DNA of 64,000 nucleotides from Klebsiella ornithinolytica NBRC 105727 = ATCC 31898 (GCF_001598295.1 NZ_BCYR01000001.1:558001-622000), one strand, 5' to 3'; positions 36,453 to 47,053 are shown, counted from the stretch's first letter. Made by a program: numbers and translations. The notes: a model not told the origin generated them from the letters alone.

Positions 36453-38084
36453 CTACAGCGCAATATCCGCCATAGGTTTGTCACCGGAGAGCGGCTTCAG
36501 CTCCGCCAGCGGGACCTGATCAACCACCGCTACCGGCTCGTAATGCAGCTGCAGTACTTCACTGGTCCACGCCAGCGCCTGTTCAATCGCCGCCGGGTTA
36601 CCATCCAGACGCAGACCGTAGGAGGGAACGATCTCTTTCAGTTTCGCCTGCCAGGCGGCCGACTGCACCTTCTCTTTAAAGACCTTCTCCATCAGCTGTA
36701 GCATGATAGGCGCCGCCGTCGATGCTCCCGGAGAAGCTCCCAGCAGCGCTGCAACGGTACCTTCGTCATCGCTGACCACTTCCGTGCCCAGACGCAGTAC
36801 GCCCTTCTTACCGTTGCGTTTGATAATCTGTACGCGCTGGCCGGCCTGCCACAAGCGCCAGTCCTCTTTATTCGCTTCCGGATAGTATTCGCGCAGCGCC
36901 TCGTGACGATCGTTATCTTTCTGCATCACCTGGCTAATCAGATATTTCACCAGATCGAAGTTATCCAGACCGACATTGAGCATCGGCAGAATATTCGAGG
37001 TGTTGGTTGATGCCAGCAGATCCCACAGCGAACCGTTTTTCAGGAAGCGGGTCGAGAAGGTCGCGAATGGTCCGAACAGTACTACCCGCTTGCCATCGAT
37101 AATCCGCGTATCGATATGCGGAACCGACATCGGCGGCGCGCCCACTTCGGCCTGGCCATAGACTTTCGCCAGATGATGGTTCACCACCTCCGGGTTTTCG
37201 CACACCAGGAACTGTCCCCCCACCGGGAAGCCCGCGTACTCTTTCGCCTGAGGAATACCGGTTTCCTGAAGCAGCGTCAGCGCGGCGCCGCCGGCGCCAA
37301 TAAAGATAAATTTGGCTTTAATAACGCGCTTCTGGCGACGATTATCGGCATCGGCCAGGGTCACTGTCCAGCTCTTGTCCGCGTTGCGCTTAAAGCGACG
37401 CACAACGGTACCAAGCTGCAAAGAGAAGTTATCATGGGTCTGCAGTCCGGCAATCAGCTGGCGGGTGATTTCCCCGTAGTTGACGTCGGTCCCGACTTCG
37501 GTGCGGGTCGCGGCCACTTTTTGCTGCGGATCGCGCCCTTCCATCACCAGCGGCGCCCACTCTTTGATCTGCTGATGATCTTCAGAATAGCGAATCCCGC
37601 GGAACAGCTCACTCTGCTGGAGCGCCGCGTAACGCGCGCGCAGGAAATTCACATTGTCTTCGCCCCACACAAAGCTCATGTGCGGCACGCTGTTAATAAA
37701 CGATTTCGGCTTACTGAGTATGCCGCGTGTCACCTGGTGAGCCCAAAATTGCCGGGAGATGTGGAAGGATTCGTTGATATCGACCGCTTTGTCGATATTA
37801 ATCCCACTGGCGGTTTGTGGCGTGTAGTTCAGCTCCATCAAAGCCGCATGACCGGTACCCGCATTGTTCCAGCCATTCGAGCTCTCTTCAGCCACGCTGG
37901 ACATCTGCTCGACCATGGTAATAGACCAGTCCGGCTCAAGTTCCTGAAGCCAGGTTCCCAACGTGGCGCTCATGATGCCGCCGCCAATCAACAATACATC
38001 CGTCTCTTGCTCATGGCGGGTGTTGGTCCGAGGTGTATTTGAACCAACAGCCGGTGAGCTGGGTACGGCCATCTTTTTCTTCAT
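36453..38084 (-). CDS. mqo: Malate:quinone oxidoreductase
   Basis: FAD-dependent peripheral membrane enzyme oxidising malate to oxaloacetate and passing electrons to quinone. 543 residues. The dinucleotide-binding motif is [14 protein letters not shown] (about 30-43), preceded by a variable N-terminal extension that is not a typical signal peptide. Conserved family blocks include [22 protein letters not shown] and [16 protein letters not shown]. The C-terminal ADIAL is shared with E. coli Mqo. The upstream region is AT-rich with GTTTAA-like direct repeats that could bind ArcA, which is an inference. Confidence 0.96.
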   Translation of the reverse strand: MKKKMAVPSSPAVGSNTPRTNTRHEQETDVLLIGGGIMSATLGTWLQELEPDWSITMVEQMSSVAEESSNGWNNAGTGHAALMELNYTPQTASGINIDKAVDINESFHISRQFWAHQVTRGILSKPKSFINSVPHMSFVWGEDNVNFLRARYAALQQSELFRGIRYSEDHQQIKEWAPLVMEGRDPQQKVAATRTEVGTDVNYGEITRQLIAGLQTHDNFSLQLGTVVRRFKRNADKSWTVTLADADNRRQKRVIKAKFIFIGAGGAALTLLQETGIPQAKEYAGFPVGGQFLVCENPEVVNHHLAKVYGQAEVGAPPMSVPHIDTRIIDGKRVVLFGPFATFSTRFLKNGSLWDLLASTNTSNILPMLNVGLDNFDLVKYLISQVMQKDNDRHEALREYYPEANKEDWRLWQAGQRVQIIKRNGKKGVLRLGTEVVSDDEGTVAALLGASPGASTAAPIMLQLMEKVFKEKVQSAAWQAKLKEIVPSYGLRLDGNPAAIEQALAWTSEVLQLHYEPVAVVDQVPLAELKPLSGDKPMADIAL

Positions 38085-38358
38085 CGGATTTGAGCCTTAC
38101 TTTACTCGCTTTTGGATTTAGCGCAGGTGAAACGATTATCGAGAATCAAGGTAACACCGAAGATCAAAAAATTAAATATTGTTTAAAATTTAAGTTGAGT
38201 TTTGAGATCTGTTATAAAAATGTTTAATAAATGTGTACGCTAAATCATATTTTGTACTGGTATATGTCACGTCCACGCGCTATCATCCCCTGTTTTGTGA
38301 CAGACCGCACACAAGCTCCGGCTCGTGGTTCCGGCTTTTATCTACCAGCGAAACGCTT
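38085..38358. other. Divergent region between mqo and the SulP gene
   Basis: 274 bp, strongly AT-rich between 38150 and 38255. It must hold the mqo promoter. An open frame upstream of the SulP start runs from 38233 but its first 42 residues look non-conserved. No defined operator was identified. Confidence 0.45.
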
Positions 38359-39606
38359 ATGCATCAGGCCACCAACCCCGCACCACCCTCTTCGAACGGC
38401 GCGCTTCGCCATGTATTACGCTCGCCGTCGCTACTGACCCGCGAAGCGCTGGCTGGCGTACTCACCGCGCTGGCCCTGATTCCAGAGGTTATCTCCTTTT
38501 CTGTGATTGCCGGGGTTGACCCGAAAGTCAGCCTGATTGCGTCCGTCGTGCTCTGTCTGGCGATGTCGGTGCTTGGCGGCAGACCGGCCATGGTCACCGC
38601 AGCGGCGGGGTCGGTGGCGCTGGTCATTGGCCCTATGGTGCATCAACACGGCGTGGGCTATATCCTGCCCGCTGTCATTTTGGCTGGTATTATTCAAATT
38701 TTGTTTGGGTTGTGCGGTATGGCCCGACTGATGCGATTTATTCCGCAATCGGTGATGACCGGATTTGTGAATGCGCTGGGGATACTGATCTTTTTTGCCC
38801 AGCTGCCACATTTCTGGAGCACACGGCCGCTGATCCTCGGCCTGTTCGTGCTGACGCTGCTGATTGTGCTGTGGGCGCCACGCTATATCAAAGCCATCCC
38901 TTCGCCGCTGATCGCCATCATCCTGCTGACCTTGTTTACCGTCACCAGCGGCCAGCTGCTGCCCACCGTCGGTGATGAAGGCACTATGAGCGGTGGACTG
39001 CCCGGACTTACCGCTCTGCGGGTACCGCTCGATCTGCACACGCTGAGCATTATCTGGCCCTGCGCGTTGAGTATCGCCTTCGTTGGCCTGCTGGAGTCGC
39101 TGCTGACGGCTAAACTCGTGGATGATCTGACCCACACGCCATCCAGCAAAGCGCGCGAGAGCACCGGGCTGGGCATCGCCAATATTCTCGCCGGATTGTA
39201 CGGCGGTATCGCCGGCTGCGCCATGATCGGGCAGACCATCGTTAACGTCGAAATGGGCAAGGGCCGAAGCCGCGTCTCAACCGTTGCGGCAGGCCTTGTA
39301 CTGCTGCTGCTGGTCACCGCGCTGAGTGAAGTAATGGCTAAAATTCCGATGGTGGTGCTGGCCGGAGTGATGGTGATTGTGGCGGCAAAAACCTTCAGCT
39401 GGCACAGCATTCGGCCGGCGGAAGTGGCGCGCCATCCGTGGCCGGAAACGCTGGTTATGCTGGCGACCGTCGGCGCGACGGTCGGAACCAGCAATCTGGC
39501 CATTGGCGTTGTGGCCGGACTGGCAGTGATGGCGCTGATTCCTCGCCGGCTGCGCAGCAGGCCGGCGCTTACATCAGAAATATCGTCGCCAGACCGAGAA
39601 AAATAA
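38359..39606 (+). CDS. SulP family anion permease without STAS domain
   Basis: 415 residues with about ten to twelve membrane spans. SulP features include VLTALALIPEVISFSVIAGVDPKVSL near the N-terminus, GRPAMVTAAAGSVALVI, and SIAFVGLLESLLTAK. The protein ends about ten residues after the last span region, so the cytoplasmic STAS domain of classical SulP proteins is missing. The substrate could be sulfate, bicarbonate or a dicarboxylate. ATG 38359 is the likely start, though its ribosome site is weak; an in-frame start at 38233 would add 42 non-hydrophobic residues. The 3' end overlaps the convergent mgtE gene by 38 bp. Confidence 0.8.
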   Translation: MHQATNPAPPSSNGALRHVLRSPSLLTREALAGVLTALALIPEVISFSVIAGVDPKVSLIASVVLCLAMSVLGGRPAMVTAAAGSVALVIGPMVHQHGVGYILPAVILAGIIQILFGLCGMARLMRFIPQSVMTGFVNALGILIFFAQLPHFWSTRPLILGLFVLTLLIVLWAPRYIKAIPSPLIAIILLTLFTVTSGQLLPTVGDEGTMSGGLPGLTALRVPLDLHTLSIIWPCALSIAFVGLLESLLTAKLVDDLTHTPSSKARESTGLGIANILAGLYGGIAGCAMIGQTIVNVEMGKGRSRVSTVAAGLVLLLLVTALSEVMAKIPMVVLAGVMVIVAAKTFSWHSIRPAEVARHPWPETLVMLATVGATVGTSNLAIGVVAGLAVMALIPRRLRSRPALTSEISSPDREK

Positions 39607-41005
39607 AGAAGCCGCCGGTGTCGGTGATCGCGGTGATCATCACGCTGGAGCCGACCGCCGGATCGCGCCCCAGCTTGACCATCACCATCGGAATAATCAC
39701 CCCCATCATCGCGGCCATCAGCAGATTCAGCATCATCGCCAGCGTCATCACGCCGCCCAGCTGCGGGTCCTGATACAACCACCAGGTGATCGCCCCCATG
39801 ATCCCGCCCCATACCAGGCCGTTAATCAGCGCGACGCCCATCTCGCGCAGAATCAGAAACGAAAAGCTGCCGGGCTGAATGTGCTGTAATGCCATAGCGC
39901 GCACGATCATGGTGATCGTCTGATTGCCGGTGTTACCGCCGATCCCGGCGACGATCGGCATCAGTGAGGCAAGCGCCACCAGCTGTGAAATAGTGTGTTC
40001 AAACCCGTCAATCACCCGCGAGGCGATAAAGGCGGTGCACAGATTAACCGCCAGCCAGGCCCAGCGGGTCTTCACCGCTTTGCTGACCGGCGCAAAGACA
40101 TCCTCTTCGCTGCTCAGACCGCCCATACCGCGCAGATCGCTGTCCGTCTCTTCATAGACGACGTCAACAATCTCATCGATGGTCAGACGGCCCATCAGCT
40201 TCCCTTCTGCATCAATCACCGCGGCGCTGATCAAGTCGTCACGTTCAAAGGTACGCGCCACCTTTTCAGCCTCTTCGTGCGGCTGGAAGGTGACCGGGTC
40301 CCCTTCCATGACGTCGCCGACCCGTTTTTGCGCCGCATTGAGCAGAATCGTTTGCAGCTGAAGCTCACCCAGCAGAAGCTTATTGCGGGTGGTCACAAAC
40401 AGCTTATCGGTGTTCGCCGGCATTTTGCCCAACCGCCGCAGATAGCGCTGTACCGCCGCCAGCGTCATTTCCGGACGCACGACAATCACTTCGAACTCCA
40501 TGATTGCCCCAACGGTATTGTCGGCGTAACGCATAATCTGGCGGACGCGCGCGCGCTTATCCGGCGGCATCGTCGCCAGTAAGCGACCGGTCAGGTTACG
40601 CGGCAGGTGCTGAACCAGATAGACCTGTTCGTCGATATCCAGGGTTTGCAGCGCGTCGAGCAGCTCGTGGTCGCTCATCTTATCGATGAGATCGCCCCAG
40701 ACGTTTTCCGATGCCTCGAGCAGCACCTCGCCGCGTTTGTCGTTGCTGACCAGCTGCCAGAGCGCATTACGCCCGTCGTACGGCAGCGCTTCGAGGGCAT
40801 CGGCAAGGTCCGGTGGCGGCAGGTGAGAGACCAGCACCTCGACCTCCGCCAGATCGTCTGCCAGCGTGCCGTCGTCATAGCGTTCAGCAAGCGTCAGTTT
40901 TCCCAGCAGCGCCGAGGTGACGGCTTTATCGGTGGTCAGCAGCCAGATAAGGCGGGCACGCTCTTCATCACGTAATCTGGCACTTTTTTTATGCGAAACG
41001 GACAT
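39569..41005 (-). CDS. mgtE: MgtE-family magnesium transporter
   Basis: 478 residues: cytoplasmic N domain of helical repeats (about 15-145), tandem CBS domains (about 150-275) that sense Mg2+, a plug helix, and five membrane spans (about 300-478) with the family segments PIVAGIGGNTGNQT and AITDTGGFFIFLGLAT. It is a Mg2+-gated channel in the inner membrane. E. coli K-12 has no gene here (mqo adjoins yojI there). It lies 142 bp after yojI on the same strand, separated by a probable terminator. The 3' end overlaps the SulP gene by 38 bp. Confidence 0.92.
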   Translation of the reverse strand: MSVSHKKSARLRDEERARLIWLLTTDKAVTSALLGKLTLAERYDDGTLADDLAEVEVLVSHLPPPDLADALEALPYDGRNALWQLVSNDKRGEVLLEASENVWGDLIDKMSDHELLDALQTLDIDEQVYLVQHLPRNLTGRLLATMPPDKRARVRQIMRYADNTVGAIMEFEVIVVRPEMTLAAVQRYLRRLGKMPANTDKLFVTTRNKLLLGELQLQTILLNAAQKRVGDVMEGDPVTFQPHEEAEKVARTFERDDLISAAVIDAEGKLMGRLTIDEIVDVVYEETDSDLRGMGGLSSEEDVFAPVSKAVKTRWAWLAVNLCTAFIASRVIDGFEHTISQLVALASLMPIVAGIGGNTGNQTITMIVRAMALQHIQPGSFSFLILREMGVALINGLVWGGIMGAITWWLYQDPQLGGVMTLAMMLNLLMAAMMGVIIPMVMVKLGRDPAVGSSVMITAITDTGGFFIFLGLATIFLM

Positions 41006-41071
41006 CGGTCAGGCAATCCTTTTGAGAACATGTGGCAGGCCAGGAGCCATAAGCATAGCGCGGGGAGGGAG

Positions 41072-41103
41072 AAAAAATAACCGTCGCCGCGTTCAGGCGG
41101 CGG
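41072..41103 (-). terminator. Probable yojI terminator
   Basis: On the minus strand, arms CGCCGC (41102-41097) and GCGGCG (41090-41085) with a 6-nt loop are followed by a U-rich run ending at 41072. It sits about 50 bp after the yojI stop and before the mgtE ribosome site. Confidence 0.5.
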
Positions 41104-41147
41104 AAAAATCAACAACCGCGCCGCCGGCGAGCCGGCGACGCGATCAA

Positions 41148-42791
41148 TCAGGCGGTGCGGGCCACCGCATCCCGGGTAGCCAGCTCGCGCTCTTCTCCCG
41201 TCAGTTCTGTCAGCTGGCCGCTTCGCATCTCCAGCAGGCGGTCGGCATGCTGGAAGTAGTGATCGTCGTGGCTAATGGCGAAAACGGTTTTCCCCATTTG
41301 CTGCAGCAGCGGCAGCAGCTGCTGGTAAAACTCGCGCCGGAAATGCGGGTCCTGATCCGCCGCCCACTCATCAAGCAGAATGATATCCCGCTCCTCCGCC
41401 AGCGCCAGCAGCAGCGCAACGCGTTTTTTCTGCCCTTTCGACAGCTTCAAATCGACAATCCTGCCGTTATCCAGCTGCAGTTTATGCGTCATTTTCAGGT
41501 ACGCCATCCACTGGTCAACCAGCGCGGAGTCCGCCGCTTTGCCGCCGGGCCCCAGCAGCCGATCGAACAGCCAGACATCGGTAAAGACCGCCGAAAAAAG
41601 CTTGCGGTAATCTTCGGGCTTGTCTGCCGCAAGCGGCTGGCCATCGAGCAGAATCTGCCCGGAAGCCGGTTGATACAGCCCGGTCAGCAGCATCGCCAGC
41701 GTCGATTTACCGCTGCCGTTGCCGCCAATTAAAAACACCAGCTCGCCGCGCTGCAGGGTCAGGTTAATCGGCCCGACAGCAAAGCTGTTATCCGGATAGT
41801 GGAAGCAGACGTCGCGCAGCTCCAGAGTCTGCCAGTGCGGGTGCGGTTCCGGCTGCGGGAAGTCGGCGCGATACGGTGCCAGCGAGAAGGTATTCAGCTT
41901 GTTGAACGCCACCTGGGCGCTGAGCAATGTCGGCAGCGCTCCGACCGCCGAGAGCAGCGGCGTGCGCAGGAACAGCAGAGTCAGCGAGTAGGTCGCCGCC
42001 ACCGCGGTATTCGCCCAGCCGAGGCTGTTTGCCATCCAGAACACCAGTCCGATGGCCCCCAGCATCATAATATTCGACCAGTTCACCGCGCTGAGATGGA
42101 ACGTATCGGCGCGGATAATATGGTGACGATATTCGCGGGCATCCGGCAAATAAAGCTGATTAAACACGTATTCCGCGCGTTCCCGGTTAAGGGTTAACTC
42201 TTTGCGCCCCTCCAGCACCGTCTGGTAGTCGTGGTACAGCTTGTCTTCCGTTTCCCGCAGCGTCGCCATATGCCTGTAGACGCGAGCCACCAGCACAAAC
42301 CCGCCCCAGATGGTCAGCGCCATCCACAGCGCGGTCACCATCATCATTTTGCCCGACAGCCACGCCAGATAGGCGGCGGAACCAAAGGTCAGGATAATCC
42401 CCTGCACCAGCTCCGGCAGGCGCACAAAAGCGATGGTGATATTGCGAATGTCGCTGGTTAAACCGGCAAGCAGCGAAGCGCTACCGATCTTCTCGACCTT
42501 TTCGATTTGGGTATCAAGGATGCGTTTGATAAATTCGCCGCGCAGGCGGAAGACAAAATGGTGGCCCAGGGTGGTCAGGGCCAGCTGGGAACCCAGCGTC
42601 ACGACCATCAGCAGCAGCAACAAACCGAGAAATTCCGGCAGCACCGCCAGCGAGGTATCGACCACGGTCATCAGACGCAGATTAATAAAGGCAATAAGCC
42701 CGATTCCCAGCGCCGCACTGAGCAGACTCAGGGCAATGACGGAGATAAACGGCCAGCGATACTGGCGCCAGACAAGCAGCAGAAGTTCCAT
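41148..42791 (-). CDS. yojI: ABC exporter YojI (microcin J25 efflux, cyclic peptide export family)
   Basis: 547 residues: six-span membrane domain (about 1-310) fused to an ATPase domain with Walker [11 protein letters not shown] (about 360-369), signature LSKGQKKR and Walker [12 protein letters not shown]. coli YojI exports microcin J25 together with TolC. It is the homodimeric type with both domains in one chain. It precedes mgtE and follows alkB on the same strand. Confidence 0.94.
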   Translation of the reverse strand: MELLLLVWRQYRWPFISVIALSLLSAALGIGLIAFINLRLMTVVDTSLAVLPEFLGLLLLLMVVTLGSQLALTTLGHHFVFRLRGEFIKRILDTQIEKVEKIGSASLLAGLTSDIRNITIAFVRLPELVQGIILTFGSAAYLAWLSGKMMMVTALWMALTIWGGFVLVARVYRHMATLRETEDKLYHDYQTVLEGRKELTLNRERAEYVFNQLYLPDAREYRHHIIRADTFHLSAVNWSNIMMLGAIGLVFWMANSLGWANTAVAATYSLTLLFLRTPLLSAVGALPTLLSAQVAFNKLNTFSLAPYRADFPQPEPHPHWQTLELRDVCFHYPDNSFAVGPINLTLQRGELVFLIGGNGSGKSTLAMLLTGLYQPASGQILLDGQPLAADKPEDYRKLFSAVFTDVWLFDRLLGPGGKAADSALVDQWMAYLKMTHKLQLDNGRIVDLKLSKGQKKRVALLLALAEERDIILLDEWAADQDPHFRREFYQQLLPLLQQMGKTVFAISHDDHYFQHADRLLEMRSGQLTELTGEERELATRDAVARTA

Positions 42792-42859
42792 AACTCACAA
42801 TCCGGGCAGCAAAACAGCCAGCAGTTTAAACTGCTCGCCCATGACATCAAGAATAATTC

Positions 42860-43516
42860 TTATTTTTGTTCTCTCGCACCGGCAAGACGGAAGGTGAGGT
42901 TATAGCGACAGGCGCCGGTCTGCGGATGGTCGCCCTCTTTCAGCGGCTGGATACCGTGGTAAAACAGGCGCGATTCTCCCCCCCAGACCACCACATCGCC
43001 ATGCTCCAGCAGCACGCGCTGCAGCGGATCGCTGCGCCGCAGACCGCCAAACTGAAACACGGCGGGCAGCCCCAGTGACACCGACACAATAGGCGCCCGC
43101 AGATCGCGTTCATCTTTATCCTGATGCAGAGACAGCTTTGCCCCGGGCTGATAGCGGTTAATCAGACAGGCATCGGGAGCAAAATCAGGATAGCCGCAGG
43201 CAAGCGCCGCCTCCGCAGCCAGTTGACGAAAGATCGTCGGCATCGACGGCCAGCGCTGACCGGTTAACGGATCGTCAGGAGCATAGAGGTAGCCGTGCAT
43301 ATCGGTGGTCCAGCCCACTCTGCCGCAGTTGGTCATCGCCACCGACATGGTATAGCCTCCCGGCGTCACCATTTGACGAAACGGCGAGCGGCTGGCGACC
43401 TGCATTATCGCCTGCAGCAACGCCGCCGCGCGCCGGTGGGCGAAGCGCCGCAGAATGGTGGCCCCCGGCGCCAGCGGCTCCTGCCAGGGAGGCGTATCGG
43501 CGAATAAATCGAGCAT
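42860..43516 (-). CDS. alkB: Alpha-ketoglutarate-dependent DNA dealkylase AlkB
   Basis: Removes methyl groups from 1-methyladenine and 3-methylcytosine by oxidation with Fe(II) and 2-oxoglutarate. 218 residues. The iron ligands are His131, Asp133 (SLHQDKDE) and His187 (FYHGIQP); the 2-oxoglutarate arginine is in CRYNLTFR. The ATG at 43516 shares one base with the ada stop (TGATG), as in the E. coli ada-alkB operon; a GTG one codon upstream is also possible. Coupled translation with ada is expected. Confidence 0.96.
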   Translation of the reverse strand: MLDLFADTPPWQEPLAPGATILRRFAHRRAAALLQAIMQVASRSPFRQMVTPGGYTMSVAMTNCGRVGWTTDMHGYLYAPDDPLTGQRWPSMPTIFRQLAAEAALACGYPDFAPDACLINRYQPGAKLSLHQDKDERDLRAPIVSVSLGLPAVFQFGGLRRSDPLQRVLLEHGDVVVWGGESRLFYHGIQPLKEGDHPQTGACRYNLTFRLAGAREQK

Positions 43517-44580
43517 CACTTCTCCTCAGTTTGCGCTTCCCGGGCCAGCAATTGCGCTTTACGGGCCGTTCCCCAGCGATAGCCTGAGAGCACCCCGCCC
43601 TCGCGGACCACCCGATGGCACGGGATAACAATGGCGAGTTTATTGGCCGCGCAGGCGCCTGCCACGGCTCTCACCGCACGGGGTTGGCCAATGCTCTGCG
43701 CGACCTGACGATAGCTGCGGGTCTCTCCTGCCGGGATCTGGCGCAACGCCTGCCAGACGCGCAGCTGAAACGCGGTACCGCGCAGATCCAGCGGTAGATT
43801 AACGGCCTTGCGAGGATCGTCCAGATGGGCGAAAACCTCGGCTACCCGCTGGCAAAAATGCGCATCCCCCGGCAGAAGCCGGGCGTGAGGGAAGAGACGG
43901 GATAACGCATCAAGCAGCGCTGCGTCCTCTTCCCCTGGTAAAACGGCGCACACCCCCCGTTCACTTTCCGCAACCAGGCAGCGGCCGACCGCGCAGTCGC
44001 CGACAGTATAGATAATGTCGGTATCCTCGCCGCCGCGGCGAAACTGGCGGGCGGTCATCCCAAGCGCGGCATCCGCCTGACGATAATAACTGCTGCCTCC
44101 GGGAAAGCCTGCCGCTAGCACGGCGGGCGTCACTTTTTCCCCCTGCCCCAGCGCTTCGCGCAAACGTCGCGCACGCCATGCCTGTTGCCAGGCTTTCGGC
44201 GTCATTCCGGTGACGGATTTGAATAAACGATGAAAATGAAAGGGGCTGACCGCCAGTTCCTGCGCCAGTGCCTCAAGGGTCACGGGCGATTCCTGTTCCA
44301 GCAGGCGACAGGCCCGGGTGACTTTGTCCACCTTCTGCTGCTGCGGATCGCGTTTATCCGGCTGGCAGCGCTTACAAGGACGAAAGCCAGCGGCGATCGC
44401 CGCCTCAACCGCGGGGTAAAAGCGCACATTCTCCCGCAGCGCTCGCCGCGAACGGCAGGACGGGCGGCAACAGATACCGGTGGTCAGTACGGCAAAGACA
44501 AACTGACCATCGGCTCGCACATCGCGATCGCACACCGCCTGCCAGCGGCGATCGTCGGTATCAGCAATTATCGGTTTCAT
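43516..44580 (-). CDS. ada: Bifunctional transcriptional activator / O6-methylguanine-DNA methyltransferase Ada
   Basis: 354 residues, as in E. coli. The N-terminal domain holds the zinc cysteines Cys38, Cys42, Cys69 and Cys72, where Cys38 accepts methyl groups from phosphotriesters; an extra Cys37 precedes it where E. coli has Phe. An AraC-type HTH region follows (about 85-180). The C-terminal methyltransferase has acceptor Cys321 in IPCHRV. Once methylated, Ada activates its own operon with alkB. An Ada-box-like sequence lies upstream, at the apbE end. Confidence 0.96.
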   Translation of the reverse strand: MKPIIADTDDRRWQAVCDRDVRADGQFVFAVLTTGICCRPSCRSRRALRENVRFYPAVEAAIAAGFRPCKRCQPDKRDPQQQKVDKVTRACRLLEQESPVTLEALAQELAVSPFHFHRLFKSVTGMTPKAWQQAWRARRLREALGQGEKVTPAVLAAGFPGGSSYYRQADAALGMTARQFRRGGEDTDIIYTVGDCAVGRCLVAESERGVCAVLPGEEDAALLDALSRLFPHARLLPGDAHFCQRVAEVFAHLDDPRKAVNLPLDLRGTAFQLRVWQALRQIPAGETRSYRQVAQSIGQPRAVRAVAGACAANKLAIVIPCHRVVREGGVLSGYRWGTARKAQLLAREAQTEEK

Positions 44581-44640
44581 AACGGGCTCCTGCTTTAAGT
44601 GTATCGTCAGTCTGAATCCGCGCCCGATGAAAAAAACCCG

Positions 44641-44654
44641 AAATCTTGCTGTTT
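44641..44654 (-). promoter_or_regulatory. Ada-box-like element upstream of ada
   Basis: On the minus strand it reads AAACAGCAAGATTT, close to the E. coli ada promoter element AAAGCGCAAGATTG. It lies about 60-75 bp before the ada ATG and overlaps the last bases of apbE. Confidence 0.5.
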
Positions 44655-45705
44655 AATTCTTTTCGCCGACGAGGAAAGTGCGGAACTGCGGCGACATCCA
44701 GGTTGTAAACCCGTCGCCCTCTTTGACGATCATGTAAACCGCCAGCCCCTGCTGGCGCACCACTTCCTGCGCCCTTTCCGGCCCCAACACCATCAGGCCG
44801 GTATCCCAGCCGTCCGCTTCCAGCGCCGTTGGGGCGATGACCGTGACCGAGACCAGCTTATGGTCAATCGGCCGGCCGGTTTGCGGATCGATAACGTGGG
44901 AAATACGTTTACCGTCCAGCTCATAGTAGTTGCGATAGCTGCCGGAGGTGCTGATCCCATGTCCGTTGATATCAACAATCGCCTGCACGGCATTTTCGCG
45001 ATCGGTTGGTTTCTGGATGGCCACCCGCCACGGCTGCCCGTCGCCGTTCATTCCCCGGCTGACCAACGCCCCGCCGACCGAAACCAGGTAGCGGGAAATG
45101 CCCTCCTGCTCCATCAGGCGAGCCAGATGATCGGCGGCATAGCCTTCGCCAACGGTGGAGAGATCGACAAACAGATCCGGGATGTCTTTTTGCAGATATT
45201 GCCGATCCGCGTGGTTAATGACCGTCAGATGCTGGAGCCCCGTGCGCGCTTTCGCGGCGGCGATCTGCTGAGGATCCGGCGTTTTAACCGGTTGCTTGTC
45301 GGGGCCAAACCCCCAGAGGTTTACCAGCGGCCCCACCGTAATATCCATGGCGCCCGCGGTTTTGGCGCCGATGCGCAGCGAGAGAGTGACAATATCAGCC
45401 ATCGCTTCGCTGACCGGCCACGGCTCGGTCGTGGTGGCATGGTTAAAGCGCATCAGCGCAGAATCGTTCTTCCAGGTGGAGAGCAGACGATCGTCGGCAT
45501 CGAGCTGCGCCTGGACCTTCTGTCGCAGCGCCTCGGCTTTGGCTTCATCAACGCCAATGACGCTGACCCGCCAGAATGTGCCCATCGTCTTACCATCCAG
45601 TACGGTCGCGGCACTTTTTGGCGCAGTGGGAGTTGTGGCTGAATCGCAGCCGGAAAGCAGTACGCAGACGCTGAACAGCGCGCTACGGAAAAAAGTGATA
45701 TCCAT
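44653..45705 (-). CDS. apbE: FAD:protein FMN transferase, lipoprotein ApbE
   Basis: Attaches FMN covalently to threonines of periplasmic redox subunits such as NqrB/NqrC and RnfG/RnfD. 350 residues with a lipoprotein signal peptide, lipobox LSGC and acylated Cys20, then the ApbE domain with MGTFWRVSV near the start and the segment GEGYAADHLARLM. Mg2+/FAD-binding residues lie near ALEADGWDTGLMVLG. It lies between ompC and ada on the same strand, each with its own regulatory region. Confidence 0.95.
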   Translation of the reverse strand: MDITFFRSALFSVCVLLSGCDSATTPTAPKSAATVLDGKTMGTFWRVSVIGVDEAKAEALRQKVQAQLDADDRLLSTWKNDSALMRFNHATTTEPWPVSEAMADIVTLSLRIGAKTAGAMDITVGPLVNLWGFGPDKQPVKTPDPQQIAAAKARTGLQHLTVINHADRQYLQKDIPDLFVDLSTVGEGYAADHLARLMEQEGISRYLVSVGGALVSRGMNGDGQPWRVAIQKPTDRENAVQAIVDINGHGISTSGSYRNYYELDGKRISHVIDPQTGRPIDHKLVSVTVIAPTALEADGWDTGLMVLGPERAQEVVRQQGLAVYMIVKEGDGFTTWMSPQFRTFLVGEKN

Positions 45706-45764
45706 ACAATCAGGTTCCTCTTGCTAAGGCAGCAAGATTACACCAGCGAGGTTAAACCGGGCAT

Positions 45765-45791
45765 AAAAAAAGGCGCCAGAGGCGCCTTTTT
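45765..45791 (-). terminator. ompC terminator
   Basis: GGCGCC (45781-45786) pairs with GGCGCC (45772-45777) around a 3-nt loop, flanked by A-runs and T-runs that extend the stem and give a U-tract on the minus strand. It begins 17 bp after the ompC stop. Confidence 0.9.
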
Positions 45792-45807
45792 CATCACTTC
45801 AGCGTGC

Positions 45808-46920
45808 TTAGAACTGGTAAACCAGGCCCAGAGCAACCACGTCGTCGGTAGAGATACCGGCACGACGGGTGAATTCATTGTCGTCCAGCAGGTTGATTTT
45901 GTAATCAACGTAGGTAGACATGTTTTTGTTGAAGTAGTAGGTCGCACCCAGGTCAACGTATTTCAGGATATCCTGATCGCCGAAACCTTCGATGTCCTTA
46001 CCTTTAGACTGCAGGTAAGCAACGGACGGACGCAGACCGAAGTCGAACTGGTACTGAGCAACCACTTCGAAGTTCTGCGCTTTGTTTGCATAACCGCTAA
46101 TAGCGTCTGCATTGCCATTACCGCTGAAACGGGTCGCGTTGTAGGTCTGGGTGTACTGAGTTGCCAGGTAAACGTTGTTCGCGTCGTATTTCAGACCACC
46201 GGTGTAGGTTTCAGCGTTATCACCACGACCTTTGGACAGAGAGTTCTGATCATCAGTACGTTTGGAGTGGCTGTAAGCGAAACCAGCGCTGATGCCGTCC
46301 CAGATGTCATAAGTTACGGAAGTACCGAAACCGTCGCCGTTCTGTTTCAGAGCGCCACGACCGTTGTTGGTTGCGCCTTCGCCGCTAACGCTGCCGTTTT
46401 TACCCTGGTACTGCAGAGCAAAGTTCAGGCCGTCAACCAGACCGAAGAAGTCAGAGTTACGGTAGGTTGCAACGCCGTTAGCACGGGACTGCAGGAAGTT
46501 GTCAGAACCGTAGGTGTCGCCGCCGAATTCCGGCAGAACGTCGGTCCAGGAAGTTACGTCGTAAACAACGCCGTAGTTACGACCGTAATCGAAAGAGCCC
46601 GCGTCGCCAAATTTCAGACCAGCAAACGCCAGACGAGTCCATGCCTGATCGCTTGAGCTTTCAGTGTTGTTCGCCTGAACGTTGTATTCCCACTGGCCGT
46701 AACCGGTCAGCTGGTCATTGATCTGAGTTTCGCCTTTAACGCCTACACGCATGTAGGTCTGGTCGCCGTCAACGCTCTTGTCGTCAGAGAAATAGTGCAG
46801 ACCGTCGATTTTACCGTACAGGTCTAATTTGTTGCCGTCTTTGTTATAAATTTCAGCCGCATTCGCTGCGCCTGCTACCAGCAGAGCCGGTACCAGGAGG
46901 GACAGTACTTTAACTTTCAT
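45808..46920 (-). CDS. ompC: Outer-membrane porin OmpC (OmpK36-like)
   Basis: 370-residue precursor; signal peptide 1-21 (ending AANA), then a 16-strand trimeric beta-barrel ending in Phe. Passive uptake of small hydrophilic solutes and many antibiotics. The constriction loop 3 contains [13 protein letters not shown] without the Gly-Asp or Thr-Asp insertion known from carbapenem-resistant Klebsiella strains, and the frame is intact. Surface loops around residues 180-200 and 258-275 differ most from K. pneumoniae OmpK36. Expression is expected from OmpR boxes upstream. Confidence 0.96.
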   Translation of the reverse strand: MKVKVLSLLVPALLVAGAANAAEIYNKDGNKLDLYGKIDGLHYFSDDKSVDGDQTYMRVGVKGETQINDQLTGYGQWEYNVQANNTESSSDQAWTRLAFAGLKFGDAGSFDYGRNYGVVYDVTSWTDVLPEFGGDTYGSDNFLQSRANGVATYRNSDFFGLVDGLNFALQYQGKNGSVSGEGATNNGRGALKQNGDGFGTSVTYDIWDGISAGFAYSHSKRTDDQNSLSKGRGDNAETYTGGLKYDANNVYLATQYTQTYNATRFSGNGNADAISGYANKAQNFEVVAQYQFDFGLRPSVAYLQSKGKDIEGFGDQDILKYVDLGATYYFNKNMSTYVDYKINLLDDNEFTRRAGISTDDVVALGLVYQF

Positions 46921-47053
46921 GTTATTAACCCTCTGTTTGTTATATGCCTTTTATTATTGCCACTGCTTACTGATTACCCTTCTAATCAGTCGGCTATATT
47001 CATTGTGCTGTAAAATGCAGAATAATCCAACAAGAATATGATACGAAAACTTC

